Part shown: one piece after another, positions 37,175 to 49,100 of the stretch | Layout: the number at the start of each line of letters is the position of its first letter | Position numbering within the stretch: the stretch's first letter is position 1 | Origin: Omphiscola glabra | Lineage: Eukaryota > Mollusca > Gastropoda > Lymnaeidae | Length of the DNA stretch: 64,000 bases | Assembly: GCA_964017045.1 (NCBI GenBank) | Contig: OZ024809.1 | Span: forward strand, 5,975,012 to 6,039,011 | Direction: 5' to 3' | Program-made: the position numbers and the translations under genes | Notes under the pieces: model-generated | Told to the model about the DNA's origin: nothing | The model's database searches: none | What the model saw: only the letters and a program-made list of their open reading frames with translations

Positions 37175-37360
37175 CATGAAATAGTAGAGCCTGGTATGTT
37201 GAAGTTTGAATCAATCGATAGGACAATAATATGTGAGCGTTTCGGCTTAGAGCCTTCTTCGGCGAACAAGAAACACTGAAGTAAGACAAGAAACATTCAA
37301 ATTTCATTGTCCTGTCTATGGATTCAAGCTTCAGGATGCTTAGTTCCACTATTTCATTTA
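37175..37360. repeat. Imperfect inverted repeat with hammerhead-like core
   Basis: The left arm read on the minus strand (ATTGTCCTATCGATTGATTC, AAACTTCAACATACC, TACTATTTCAT) matches the right arm on + (ATTGTCCTGTCTATGGATTC, AAGCTTCAGGATGC, CACTATTTCAT). Between them the minus strand has CCGAAGAAGGCTCTAAGCCG AAACGC (37237-37262). A diverged relative of one arm lies at 10140-10285 on +. Confidence 0.6.
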
Positions 37361-38239
37361 CAAAGCCTGAATGCAGTCCATCGATTATTATTATCTCTAT
37401 ATATCAAAACATTGCCTGCGCCCCCACGATAAAATATTTTTTAGGACTTACCCCACCCCTTGACACTGCCTCCAATCACCTCAGAGGATGTGGGCATCCC
37501 TGGTTAAAAAAAGCCTGCAATACACACATGCGGTAACGAGCCACATTTCAGTTACATCAATCACATATCAGATTATAAAGATATTCTTGCCTGAACATAT
37601 GTGACGGCGATTGTTTGGGACATAGAGTTATGAAATTTAGCAAATTTAGAGCTCTGGAACCGGTGTGCCGCGACATGGCGCCATGTGCGTCGCACAAAAT
37701 ACCTCCAAGGGGAGGAAAAGCATAGAGTATAGTTTTAATATGTAGGAGCGAAAGTATGATAAGGCTATGCCGTTGTGATTAGAGACTTTGTTTAAGCTTA
37801 TTATCATGTTGTTAAAAAAAAACTGCGCCAACAGAAATGTGTCCAATTTTGAAATTATATCAAAGAAAAGCAGTACAATGTAATCGAAAAACGTTTAGAA
37901 ATTTTGACTGCATTATGACTGCCTCGTGACTGCATTACGACCGTCATCTAATATATTCTGTTATTCGGCATATCTCTGGGTATTTTTACCTGTGGTGTTT
38001 GTTAATTTGGGAAGGTCGTAGCGTGCGCTGCCCGTGAATAACATTTGCTGAGCTGTGATCCAGAGAGATAAAGGTTACTTGGAATTTAGATAAAAAACAA
38101 ACAATACATATTGGCATGTGTTCTCTTTTCTCTAGATGATCGTATTTGGGGCAGGACTTTCCGATACTTTTACATGTCTTTTCCTCTTCTTCTATAATTT
38201 AAGGGCCCACGATCATGTTATTGATCATTCCGGCTCCTA

Positions 38240-38750
38240 TGTTTGTAGAGGGGTTCGCGATGTAACTGTGCATGGTTTTGAAGAGGATATTTCACTGGTT
38301 GCAAGAGCGACTCAACGTTGGTATCAGGATATGGTGGTTGGAAGACAGGAGGAAATAGACCCAAATATGTCAAGTGTTGTCGCCTCAGCTGTTGGTTTTG
38401 GAAGCTCGTTCCAGTCCCTGATTGTCTTTGGCATGAATGAGCAGTTCATATACTGGCTTCTCGCTGGTTTGAACCAGGATTGCCAGTCATGGACTCGTCG
38501 CTGTCTAGGAGGGAGACGGACGGGTTTCTGTTTAATTTTGGAACAGTAGACCAGCCCATTATTTATCTTGTACATCATGGAGAGCCGGGATAGTCGTCGT
38601 CATTCCTCCAATGGGGACCAATCCAGTGTTTCCAGCATGCTGCCTGCATTAGAGGTGATCCTGTAGCGGCTCAGTACAAAGCGTGCTGCCCGTCGTTGGT
38701 CCACCTCCAACCTGTTGATACTTTTCTGGTTGAATGTTATAACCTTATGA
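38240..38750 (-). mobile_element. LINE fragment, RT C-terminal region with a stop
   Basis: The minus strand reads NRLEVDQRRAARFVLSRYRI, LETLDWSPLEE*RRLSRLSM, MYKINNGLVY, RRVHDWQSWF and MPKTIRDWNELPKPTAEATT. This is the conserved tail of a non-LTR RT. The stop (TGA) sits where an Arg is usual, so the copy is dead. The + open frame at 38136-38549 is antisense to it. The interval 36550-38200 otherwise shows only a hAT-like end around 37651 (GGTGTGCCGCGAC). Confidence 0.85.
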
Positions 38751-38929
38751 TATTTGATCGATGAAAATTATTTAAAGCAGTAGCGATTCTCAATAACGTT
38801 ATTTCACAGCCGTCAGTTAAAACTAAGGGGGGTCACTGATAAAAAATATATTTGTATTTTTGATAATATCCGTTGAATTTCCAAACCAAATGAAAATTAC
38901 TATTATTATTGTTGTTATTATTATTATTT

Positions 38930-39285
38930 TTTTCTTTTACAAAAACGTGTCCGTATACTTTTTAAAGCTATATGTTTACCTCGCTTTTGTTCGTGCGTTT
39001 CTTTATTTGTGGCACCCAATCTTCGGAAGGCTACCTGACTCACTTTCCATCATCTTATCAAGCTGAAACTAAGTGCATACATTTAATGCCGCTGAAACAT
39101 TTTATTTATCAAATTTCATCCCAAATACCACCTCCCAAAAATTAGTTTTTTTTTCTGTTTTTCAAGGCGAAGCTAATTGACCCACTAGCCGTCATCCTAT
39201 CAATCTGAAATTTTGGCAGATTGGCTTGTTGCCGTTGCTAACAATTCGATCAAATTTTCAGCCCTGTTCCCTCATGCAACCGCCC
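38930..39285 (-). repeat. Inverted copy of the dispersed repeat family
   Basis: On the minus strand, CAGGGCTGAAAATTTGATCG, a GGCAAC-type spacer and GGGTCAATTAGCTTCGCC resemble 17225-17345 and 50060-50165. A poly-CA/CAAC tract adjoins at 39290-39340. Confidence 0.5.
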
Positions 39286-39834
39286 CCCCAAAAAAAACAA
39301 AAAAAACAAACAAACCACCACCAACAACAACAACAGGATCTCCTATTTTTCATGGGTAGGGATGATAATGATTTCCAGTTTTTTGTGTGGAGATTAGTTA
39401 TGTAACTGTTGCTATGTGCTTGGTATTTGTGATATATTCGGTTTTAAATATATCTAAATCTATTACGCGTTATATGCACTAAGTTGGATTTAAAAAAAAA
39501 AAAAATTCCCACACCTAAACTCAATTGCTGCAACAACATAAATGATAAATAAATCACTTACAAGTACATGAATAAAAATGGGTTTATAGGATTTATACCA
39601 AAAAAATAATTTTTATGGTTGTTAAAGTAGTACACAGAAACAAGGTAAACTCAACTAGTAAGTCTCCACATCTGCCATATCAGTGCAAATTTCGCCCTCA
39701 ATTTCAAGTGGATTTTTGTAGGAAAATGGTAAAGTGTCGATATGACACGCCACACTGTTCTCGTCATACATAATGCATGGGTTGCCCCAAACAGACCATT
39801 GCGTCATGCACAATAAAGACATAGACAGCGACGA

Positions 39835-40035
39835 GGCCGTGACAGGCAGTTCCGGCTCATACCGGCGAGAAGCCAGTATAGGAACTGCTCATTCCTGCAA
39901 AGACAAACAGGGTCTGGAACAAGCTTTCAAAAGGAACAGTTGAGGCGACAACACTTAACTCATTTGCGTCTATTGTCTCAGGCCTTCCAACCCCCAGTGC
40001 ATGATAGCCTCAATCAGTTACTCTTGTAACCAGTG
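39835..40035 (+). mobile_element. Second copy of the same LINE RT end, opposite strand
   Basis: The + strand reads RVWNKLSKGTVEATTLNSFA then SIVSGLP, homologous to the minus-strand copy at 38240-38750 (TIRDWNELPKPTAEATTLD). The two copies face outward. Both are decayed. 40040-40380 holds no recognisable feature. Confidence 0.65.
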
Positions 40036-40384
40036 AAATATCCTCATCAACACCAGGCACAGAAACATTGCAAATCTCCTCTACATTCATACGAGCCATA
40101 CAAGTAATCGGCAGAAGCGGCACTGAGCACGAAACTCTTGGTCAATAAATTGATCAGGGGCCTTAATTATATAGAAAAAGAAGAAGAATGGCCCTTTTTT
40201 TTTGGTACACATAAATGAGACTTGGAAGTCTTTCATCCCGAGACATTTTTTAGATTTTCTTCTGACGTTAAGCAGGTCGTGTCTCACAAGTTGAGGGAAA
40301 TAAATCCTTTGCTAGCCTACGGGACTACATCGACGGGTTTGAAGTCATTGTTTCCTACTCTTAGATGAGCTGCCATCAAAAGTT

Positions 40385-41275
40385 ATCGAGTTGAAATCCA
40401 AGGTTAACGAGTTGCCATCCAAGGTTAACGAGTTGCCATCCAAGATTAAGGAGTTGCCATCCAAGGTTAACGAGTTGCCATCCAAGTTTAACGAGTTGCC
40501 ATCCAAGATTAAGGAGTTGCCATCCAAGGTTAACGAGTTGCCATCCAAGGTTAACGAGTTGCCATCCAAGGTTAACGAGTTGCCCTCCAAGGTTAACGAG
40601 TTGCCATCCAAGGTTAACGAGTTGCCATCCAAGGTTAACGAGTTGCCATCCAAGGTTAAAGAGTTGCCATCCAAGGTTAACGAGTTGCCATCCAAGGTTA
40701 ACGAGTTGCCATCCAAGGTTAACGAGTTGCCATCCAAGGTTTAGGAGTTGCCATCCAAGGTTAACGAGTTGCCATCCAAGGTTAATGAGTTGCCATCCAA
40801 GGTTAACGAGTTGCCATCCACGTTTAACGAGTTGCCATCCAAGGTTAACGAGTTGCCATCCAAGGTTAAGGAGTTGCCATCCAATGTTAACGAGTTGCCA
40901 TCCAAGGTTAACGAGTTGCCATCCAAGGTTAACGAGTTGCCATCCAAGGTTAACGAGTTGCCATCCAAGGTTAACGAGTTGCCATCCAAGGTTAAAGAGT
41001 TGCCATCCAAGGTTAACGAGTTGCCATCCAAGGTTAACGAGTTGCCATCCAAGGTTAACGAGTTGCCATCCAAGGTTAACGAGTTGCCATCCAAGGATAA
41101 CGAGTTTCCATCCAAGGTTAACGAGTTGCCATCCAAGGTTAACGAGTTGCCATCCAAGGTTAACGAGTTGCCATCCAAGGTTAACGAGTTGCCATCCAAG
41201 GTTAACGAGTTGCCATCCAAGGTTAACGAGTTGTCATCCAAGGTTAACGAGTTGCCATCCAAGGTTAACGAGTCC
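40385..41275. repeat. 21-bp minisatellite (about 42 copies)
   Basis: Unit GTTGCCATCCAAGGTTAACG plus A. The 21-bp period keeps several frames open on both strands (KVNELPS on +, DGNSLTL on minus). A single-base change yields TAG at 40742. No start context, splice sites or domain support a gene. Confidence 0.96.
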
Positions 41276-41392
41276 AATCCACCAGGGATGCTGTGGATGT
41301 TTTTTTGCTTGACCAGGTTTTCGTGGGGATTAAAACTCCAGACCACGAACTTGGGATGTACTCAGTTTAGACCAAGCGGCCACCCAGTAGAA

Positions 41393-41475
41393 ATAGGTTA
41401 GGCTAAATGTATAAATAGGTTAGGCTAAATGTATAAATAGGTTAGGCTAAATGTATAAATAGGTTAGGCTATATG
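41393..41475. repeat. 22-bp repeat, four copies
   Basis: ATAGGTTAGGCTAAATGTAT plus AA. Confidence 0.92.
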
Positions 41476-41647
41476 TAGTATCGACCTTCCCACGTCTTTT
41501 TCTTTCTATATTTCATTCGTTCAATGATTAGTTGCAGCAAAGTTACCCTTTATTCCACGAAACCATTATGTAATCCACGAACGAAATTGTCTAAGTATCA
41601 CGGACAAAAATAAAAATAATTAAACAATTCCTAAAAACAAAGTTTTA

Positions 41648-41750
41648 CGTATAAATCCTTTATACAAATGTAACGTTGAACAATGGCTGAAAATTTGTCA
41701 AAACAGGCATACAAGCAACGCACTTTATAATAAGCCCAATTAATGAAATG
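41648..41750 (+). repeat. Short copy of the dispersed repeat family
   Basis: GTATAAATCCTTTATACAAA, GGCTGAAAATTTGTC and AAGCCCAATTAATG align with the copy at 35705. A 23-bp repeat (GATCTTTTCAATGTTAACTT plus TGT, four copies) follows at 41815-41897. The stretch 41900-43030 is otherwise unique, with C-rich and CACA tracts and no supported gene. Confidence 0.5.
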
Positions 41751-43032
41751 AACCCAAATTATATAAAACTACCTCATAAAAAAATATATTATATTTGCGT
41801 TATCTATCAATGTTAACTTTGTGATCTTTTCAATGTTAGGTTTGCGATCTTTTCAATGTTAACTTTGTGATCTTTTCAATGTTAACTTTGTGATTACATT
41901 TAGACTATGAAGTTTTGCTGGCTGCTGGCCCAAGCCATTGAATGTACTTTGTTCACCATAGTGTTCGTTTTAACTGTGGGACGACGCGGAATTACGGGAA
42001 AGGCCTGAGTGTGTCACGCGTTAAATTTTTTTTTTACGGAGCACTCAGTTATAAATGTTACACCCCCTCCCCTTCCGCCCCCCGGCTGTAGACAATATAT
42101 TAAATAAATCTGATGTCCATCAAATATTGGACCACGCCCACCACTCGTGTTCAATCATTTAGAAAGTGTAATTCTGCATTGTCAACCTTACCCCGCGTTG
42201 CAAACAGAAAATGCACGCAGACAATCACACACACACAAACAAACAAACACACACACATATGTCCGGTGTCTGGTTTAAATCGTTACCCCCCACACCCACC
42301 CCCCCTCCGCCCCCCGAACTCCAGAGTGACTCCCCGCAGTTATTATAATATTTCCATCCTAATCCTATCACCGCGACTACACCATGCATGAGAGCTAATC
42401 CATACCGACCTAATTATTACACGCCCACATGGGCGAGATAAGAAGTTCACGCTCTGTACGTGAGTGAGTATCAACACTCATATAAGTATCGAAATCTCTT
42501 TTGGTTGTGTTTTCTTGCCCTCGGCGACGCTCGAGGGCCCGACTGTGACATGCGATACCATTCACTCTTCTAGTTATCTTGTCTTGTCCGTGTCTGACTC
42601 GGCTGAACAGTAAAAGACTATAGAAAGAAGTTTGTGAAGTATTTATTTGTTGTAAAATGTTTGGCGAGTCCCTGTGTGATAGTGATATACGGTCCAACTA
42701 ATGTCGCCCAGACGTGACAGAATTGATCGCACGGCCAACACACCGCTACAGCTGTTGCTGTTTTTAAGTTGTTTTTTTTTTTTTTTTTTTGAGTACACTT
42801 TTGAAGAAAAACTTTCCTTCTTTCCAATACCGGTGTCAGAGCTACTACACATGTTTACTTTTTGATTTACTTATCATCGCAAGGTGTAAACGTTGAAATT
42901 TTATGTGTGCTTTTAGTAGAAGAAACTATTTTAAGGAAGTAAAGAAAACATCCCACTTTTGAGAGTGTGAATTTTAGAAAACAAAAAAAAAACATAATAC
43001 CGGACAAATATTCTCATCTGCTGAAGCCAAGC

Positions 43033-43120
43033 ATGGAGAAGAAATGTTCATTTTGCGTTAGTTGTGTGAGCATGTGTTTATTAGGAGTTGCTTTGATTAC
43101 GACACAGCTCGTTGTTTCTG
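43033..43120 (+). CDS. Signal-peptide exon
   Basis: ATG at 43033 opens MEKKCSFCVSCVSMCLLGVA, a basic n-region and long hydrophobic core. The donor is TTTCTG|GTAAGTTG, phase 1. It is linked by phase to 44044-44100. Both later candidates (kinase exon at 51032 and receptor exon at 60296) can accept phase 1, so its owner needs transcript evidence. Confidence 0.65.
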
Positions 43121-46100
43121 GTAAGTTGATTTCTGAATTACTTCTTTGATAGTAACAGCATGAACTTAAATGTGAATAATGTTTCAGTAGCCTTAAAAGA
43201 AAAACCGCCATTAACATTGATAGACAGATACCAAGATGGGTCGCTTTTGTATATTAAACATTGCGTCATTTAAGTTGCAACATTTCATCTTTCCACATTC
43301 CACGAAACGCAATCTGGCTTAACTCGGTAAGCACGCAGTACCTCTCTTTGTTCATGTTCCCTGGCAGTGTTTTTTAAGATAACCCGTACCCTCAAGATGG
43401 GCTTATGAAGGGGAGGGTGAGCGGTGAGACGCTGGTCTGTAATGGTCAGTTCTAGTGGTCAATATCTTTTGTCGGGGGTTTAACTCTTCAAAACGGCAAC
43501 TCCCCTGGCTTATAGAAATATTTTATTTGTATATTTAATTTTTTTTTAGCTATAACTAGTTGAAGACTGGACCTTATCAAACAAGATCTCTGTGTGTGTG
43601 AGTCAAATGAAAGGTTTGAATAACGGGGACGATGTGTAGCATGCAATGGCAAATTTTATTTTTATTTCTTAATAATTCAAATAATCTTCATAACATAAAC
43701 TAGTATTTCATTTATAAAATGTTTAATGTAATTCTGATGAATAATTTTTACAATGATGTTGAAAACAGTCCTTAATGTTTCGACAATAATCTTAATATAA
43801 AGTTAATTCAACAATAAACCTTTACGCTACCTCTAGTCTAGCTCGTATATTAACCTTAACACATTAAAAAAAAAACTATAACTCTTACACTAACTCTAAA
43901 CGCTATTCTAACTATAACCCTCACACTAACTCTAAGCCCTCACACTAACTCTAAGCCCTCACACTAACTCTATACCCTCACACTAACTCTAACCCTTACA
44001 CTAACCCTAAATGTAGCCCTGGTTTTATTTATTTACATTTTAGTTCGCTGCTACGTTGATGATGAAGGTGACCCATATTTTGTCCCACCCCGGCCTAAAG
44101 GTAATATCTGGATTACTTAATCATTTAAAACAACTCTTTCATTCACCTGCCATGTAATTAATAATCTTTTCTTTAACAGTCAAATTTCATATTAATTGTC
44201 TTACCATATTTTTTAAAAAAATAACAGAAAAAATATTTTCACCAAGTTCAGTTTGCTTGTAATAATTGAAATGAAGTTAATGAAAATTATTTCACTTAGT
44301 AAGCAAACTGAATAAATGAAATGAGCAATTTTAATGTGTTGCTTTATCATGTACCAATGACTATGTATGCTATACATTATACATGTTTAAAAAATGCTTT
44401 GATTTGAAATTATTGCTGTGACATATAAATTTAATTCGTTCCGTTGGGTTTTCCGAGAGACCCTCTCCGTCCGGAGACGGCTGGTCGACCGAAGACAATG
44501 CGTTTAAAGCGTCCGCAGTCCACTCTCCTAGGGGTCAGAACGGAATATTTACGTCCTAATATCTCCCCTACCCGTCCCGGGGAAGCATCGGACGCCCTTT
44601 AAGGGGGATTCCACAGTGGGTTTCCACCTCGCAACTAATTCTCGAAGTAGCTGGGACGAAACGGTTGCCTAGGAGCAGCTTTCTCAGGGCTGCGTATCTA
44701 GAATCATCCACTAGAGACTTCTACCACGGCCTCTCGCCTCATATCCCTTAAAGGCAACTTGTAATCATGATCCCTTACCTGTATCTGCCTTTTCTTCCAC
44801 ATGTGAAATATCGCAAGGGGCAGCCCTGTAGGTGCCGTTTATTCCAGCAGTTACCATGTATGCCCATGTCTGCCACACGGGGCACGCAATGGTGGTTATG
44901 TTTCCCGGGTTAACTTCGAGGGGGTCGGTGGCCAACGCTTCCAAATCGGCAAGCCACCATAGACTTGTCGACCGGAACCCGGGAACACACTTGCCTTCTA
45001 ATTATAGAGATTTCTCAAAGCGTATCTTAATTTTAAAACCCAGCACATTTCCCTCCCACCCCCTATAAAAATTGTGTTATACATCGATGAAACGGACACT
45101 CGGACCTTTATTTATTGAATACACCTCTACACAGTTTATCTTCATAGACAAAAAAAAATTGTTCCTATAAATGAGAACTTGTAGCACTAACAACACGCCG
45201 TAGTTGTAGCACTAACAACAAGCCGAGGTTGTAGCACTAACAACAAGCCGTAGTTTTAGCACTAACAACAAGCCGTAGCTGTAGCACTAACAACAAGCCG
45301 TAGTTGTAGCACTAACAACAAGCCGAGGTTGTAGCACTAACAACAAGCCGTAGTTTTAGCACTAACAACAAGCCGTAGCTGTAGCACTAACAACAAGCGA
45401 GGTTGTAGCACTAACAACAAGCCGAGGTTGTAGCACTAACAACAAGCCGTAGTTATAGCACTACCAACAAGCCGTAGTTATAGCACTAACAACAAGCCGT
45501 AGCTGTAGCACTAACAACAAGCCGAAGCTGTAGCACTAACAACAAGCCGTAGCTGTAGCACTACCAACGAGCCGTAGTTGTAGCACCACCAACGAGCCGT
45601 AATTGTAGCACCACCAACGAGCCGTAGCTGTAGCACCACCAACGCGCCGTAGCTGTAGCACCACCAACGAGCCGTAGCTGTAGCACCACCAACGAGCCGT
45701 AGCTGTAGCACCACCAACGAGCCGTAGCTGTAGCACCACCAACGCGCCGTAGCTGTAGCACCACCAACGAGCCGTAGCTGTAGCACCACCAACGAGCCGT
45801 AGCTGTAGCACCACCAACGAGCCGTAGCTGTAGCACCACCAACGCGCCGTAGCTGTAGCACCACCAACGCGCCGTAGCTGTAGCACCACCAACGCGCCGT
45901 AGTTGTAGCACTAACAACAAGCCGAGGTTGTAGCACTAACAACAAGCCGTAGTTTTAGCACTAACAACAAGCCGTAGCTGTAGCACTAACAACAAGCCGT
46001 AGTTGTAGCACTAACAACAAGCCGAGGTTGTAGCACTAACAACAAGCCGTAGTTTTAGCACTAACAACAAGCCGTAGCTGTAGCACTAACAACAAGCGAG

Positions 46101-49100
46101 GTTGTAGCACTAACAACAAGCCGAGGTTGTAGCACTAACAACAAGCCGTAGTTATAGCACTACCAACAAGCCGTAGTTATAGCACTAACAACAAGCCGTA
46201 GCTGTAGCACTAACAACAAGCCGAAGCTGTAGCACTAACAACAAGCCGTAGCTGTAGCACTACCAACGAGCCGTAGTTGTAGCACCACCAACGAGCCGTA
46301 GTTGTAGCACCACCAACGAGCCGTAGCTGTAGCACCACCAACGCGCCGTAGCTGTAGCACCACCAACGAGCCGTAGCTGTAGCACCACCAACGAGCCGTA
46401 GCTGTAGCACCACCAACGAGCCGTAGCTGTAGCACCACCAACGCGCCGTAGCTGTAGCACCACCAACGAGCCGTAGCTGTAGCACCACCAACGAGCCGTA
46501 GCTGTAGCACCACCAACGAGCCGTAGCTGTAGCACCACCAACGCGCCGTAGCTGTAGCACCACCAACGCGCCGTAGCTGTAGCACCACCAACGCGCCGTA
46601 GCTGTAGCACCACCAACGAGCCGTAGTTGTAGCACCACCAACGAGCCGTAGTTGTAGCACCACCAACGAGCCGTAGTTGTAGCACCACCAACGAGCCGTA
46701 GTTGTAGCACCACCAACGAGCCGTAGTTGTAGCACCACCAACGAGCCGTAGTTGTAGCACCACCAACGAGCCGTATTTGTAGCACCACCAACGAGCCGTA
46801 CCCTCGTACTGCTCTCATTATTCACGGAAACGTATCTCTCAACTGATGGTGGTTTTGTAGAGATTTTGACGAGACAAGGGGGCAATTTATCATCTACGGT
46901 TGATATCGCTAATTATTTTTAACATATTTTATATCCTCATAAATCATGTTTCATAATTTAAATGCGTTTATCCAATGTCCCATTAAAAACAACGTTGAAA
47001 TGATTTAGACAATCTCATGGAGAGCACGCATTTTTTTTAAATATATTTTTTTTCCCCCCAAATTTTGTTTGTTCGTATGTCTATCATTTTTATTTAAGTC
47101 GCCCAACGATTAAATAAATATGTTAGTTTATGTACTATATTTTTTAATTGTTTAAATTTTAACAAAATCTCCACCTTTCTAAATTCGCAACGCTAAGAGT
47201 GAACAACGATAACAAACAAAACTAGTAGTAACACGATGCCACCTAATTTCCATTTGACCAAACTCACGTCGATCAATTTTCTGTAGACCAAATGTTTCCA
47301 ACTGAATTTCCTGATAGGTTTACTGTAGAAACATAGCGTCAATTTACTAAAACAGTCACAATTTTTGCTTTACATTGCAATTCAATATCATCGGTGATGC
47401 CACTGTCAAGGGAAACGATTCCGTTTCCATCGACGTGTAAATGTTTATAATACGATTATGGTTACTGTTGCACTAAGTGAAATTGAATGTTAAGACTTGT
47501 AACTCGTTTTCTCAAAACTCTGATTTTTAAATATGTTTTTGTGTACAGCTGATCACTTCAATGTCTCATAGAGAAGTTGTTTTTTTTAAAAGGGGGAGTT
47601 TCGTTTTCATTTAAGAATCAAGTTATGGCATATCCAGAGCTATTTTATAACAATATAAAAACAAAATGTTTTAGGGAAAAAAAAAGAATCAAAAAAATTT
47701 ATCCATCCGTCCGTCAGAGCTGGTGACAAAATAATGGGTCACATAAAACGGATCACATAATAGATAATCATCCTAATGGCAAGTGATGATAAACGTTGAG
47801 TATAAGGATTGTGCCAAGCGAACGTTGTTTTAAAAAAAATAAGGTTATCAACTTTTAATAGTACACCTTTTCTTTTGAAAAAGTTAATAACTTTATTTAA
47901 ATTAAATTTAAAAAAAACTACGTTTTACGACTTATGGTGCAGTTATAGAACAGGAAAAATTTGATTTAAATTCTTGGTAAACGATCTCATGGTAATTAAT
48001 ATTATTATTATTATTATTAGTTGTTTTATATAGCGCGGTACACCAGCATAGTGCTGGGCTCTATCGCGCTGTACATAATTTCTTGGTAAACGATCTCCTG
48101 GTAATTTCTTGGTGAACGATCTCCTGGTAATTTCTTGGTAAACGATCTCCTGGTAATTTCTTGGTAAACGATCTCCTGGTAATTTCTTGGTAAACGATCT
48201 CCTGGTTATTTCTTGGTAAGCGATCTCCTGGTAATTTCTTGGTAAGCGATCTCCTGGTAATTTCTTGGTAAGCGATCTCTTGGTAAGCGATCTCCTGGTA
48301 ATTTCTTGGTAAGCGATCTCCTGGTAATTTCTTGGTAAGCGATCTCCTTGTAATTTCTTGGTAAGCGATCTCCTTGTAATTTCTTGGTAAGCGATCTCCT
48401 TGTAATTTCTTGGTAAGTGATCTCCTGATCACCACCTACAAGTTTAAGAAGTGTTGTTGTTTTCGTCTGAAAACAAGGATTTTAGCTCTTTAAAAAATGA
48501 TCCCACACCCTTAAAGTATTAAATGGCCAATGGATTTGAAAGCTCCTACACCCTGGGCCCGATCAAGACGTCATTAACGATTTTTTCTTTCGTTAAATAA
48601 ACTATTCTTAGATTATGTTTGTTATAGATAACTATAAAAATGTCAATATGAGTCGCTGACAGAACATTCGCTCCAGTTTATCAGAAAAGTTCAGGGGTAC
48701 TTTGAATGTAACATAGCTAGATAGATGACGTTGACTCCACGTTCACAAGGATACTTGAGTTTTTAAGTATGAGGGATGACCCAAAAGAAATTGTAAATTT
48801 AACCCATGTAACAACCGCTTAACAACACACGTTTTCGTAGAAATCCTTTGAATGCATTTTTTATTATTTATATTATACTGGCGAGTGCGCGGCACGCGTT
48901 GCAATACCAATCAAATAAAGAAAGTGTTTGTGTTTAAATTGTGTTTATTGGAGAGCTTTTAGATACACGATATTTTTTAGTTGTTTTTTTCCGTTTGATG
49001 CCTACACGAATAAATCAGAAGGTTTCCGACGCGTGAGCAGGTCACATGCAGCTGTCTGTTTCAGGCGAACGGGCTTGAGCGGGGCGAACTCGAACGGTTT

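Noticed and set aside
38136..38549. 137-codon + strand frame
   Set aside because: Antisense to a recognisable LINE RT fragment.
40345..41401. Long KVNELPS and DGNSLTL frames on both strands
   Set aside because: Open simultaneously on both strands because the period is 21 bp; no sign of selection for one frame.
45511..46885. Overlapping 118-216-codon minus frames
   Set aside because: All three frames of a 25-bp array are open, which indicates repeat composition and not coding.
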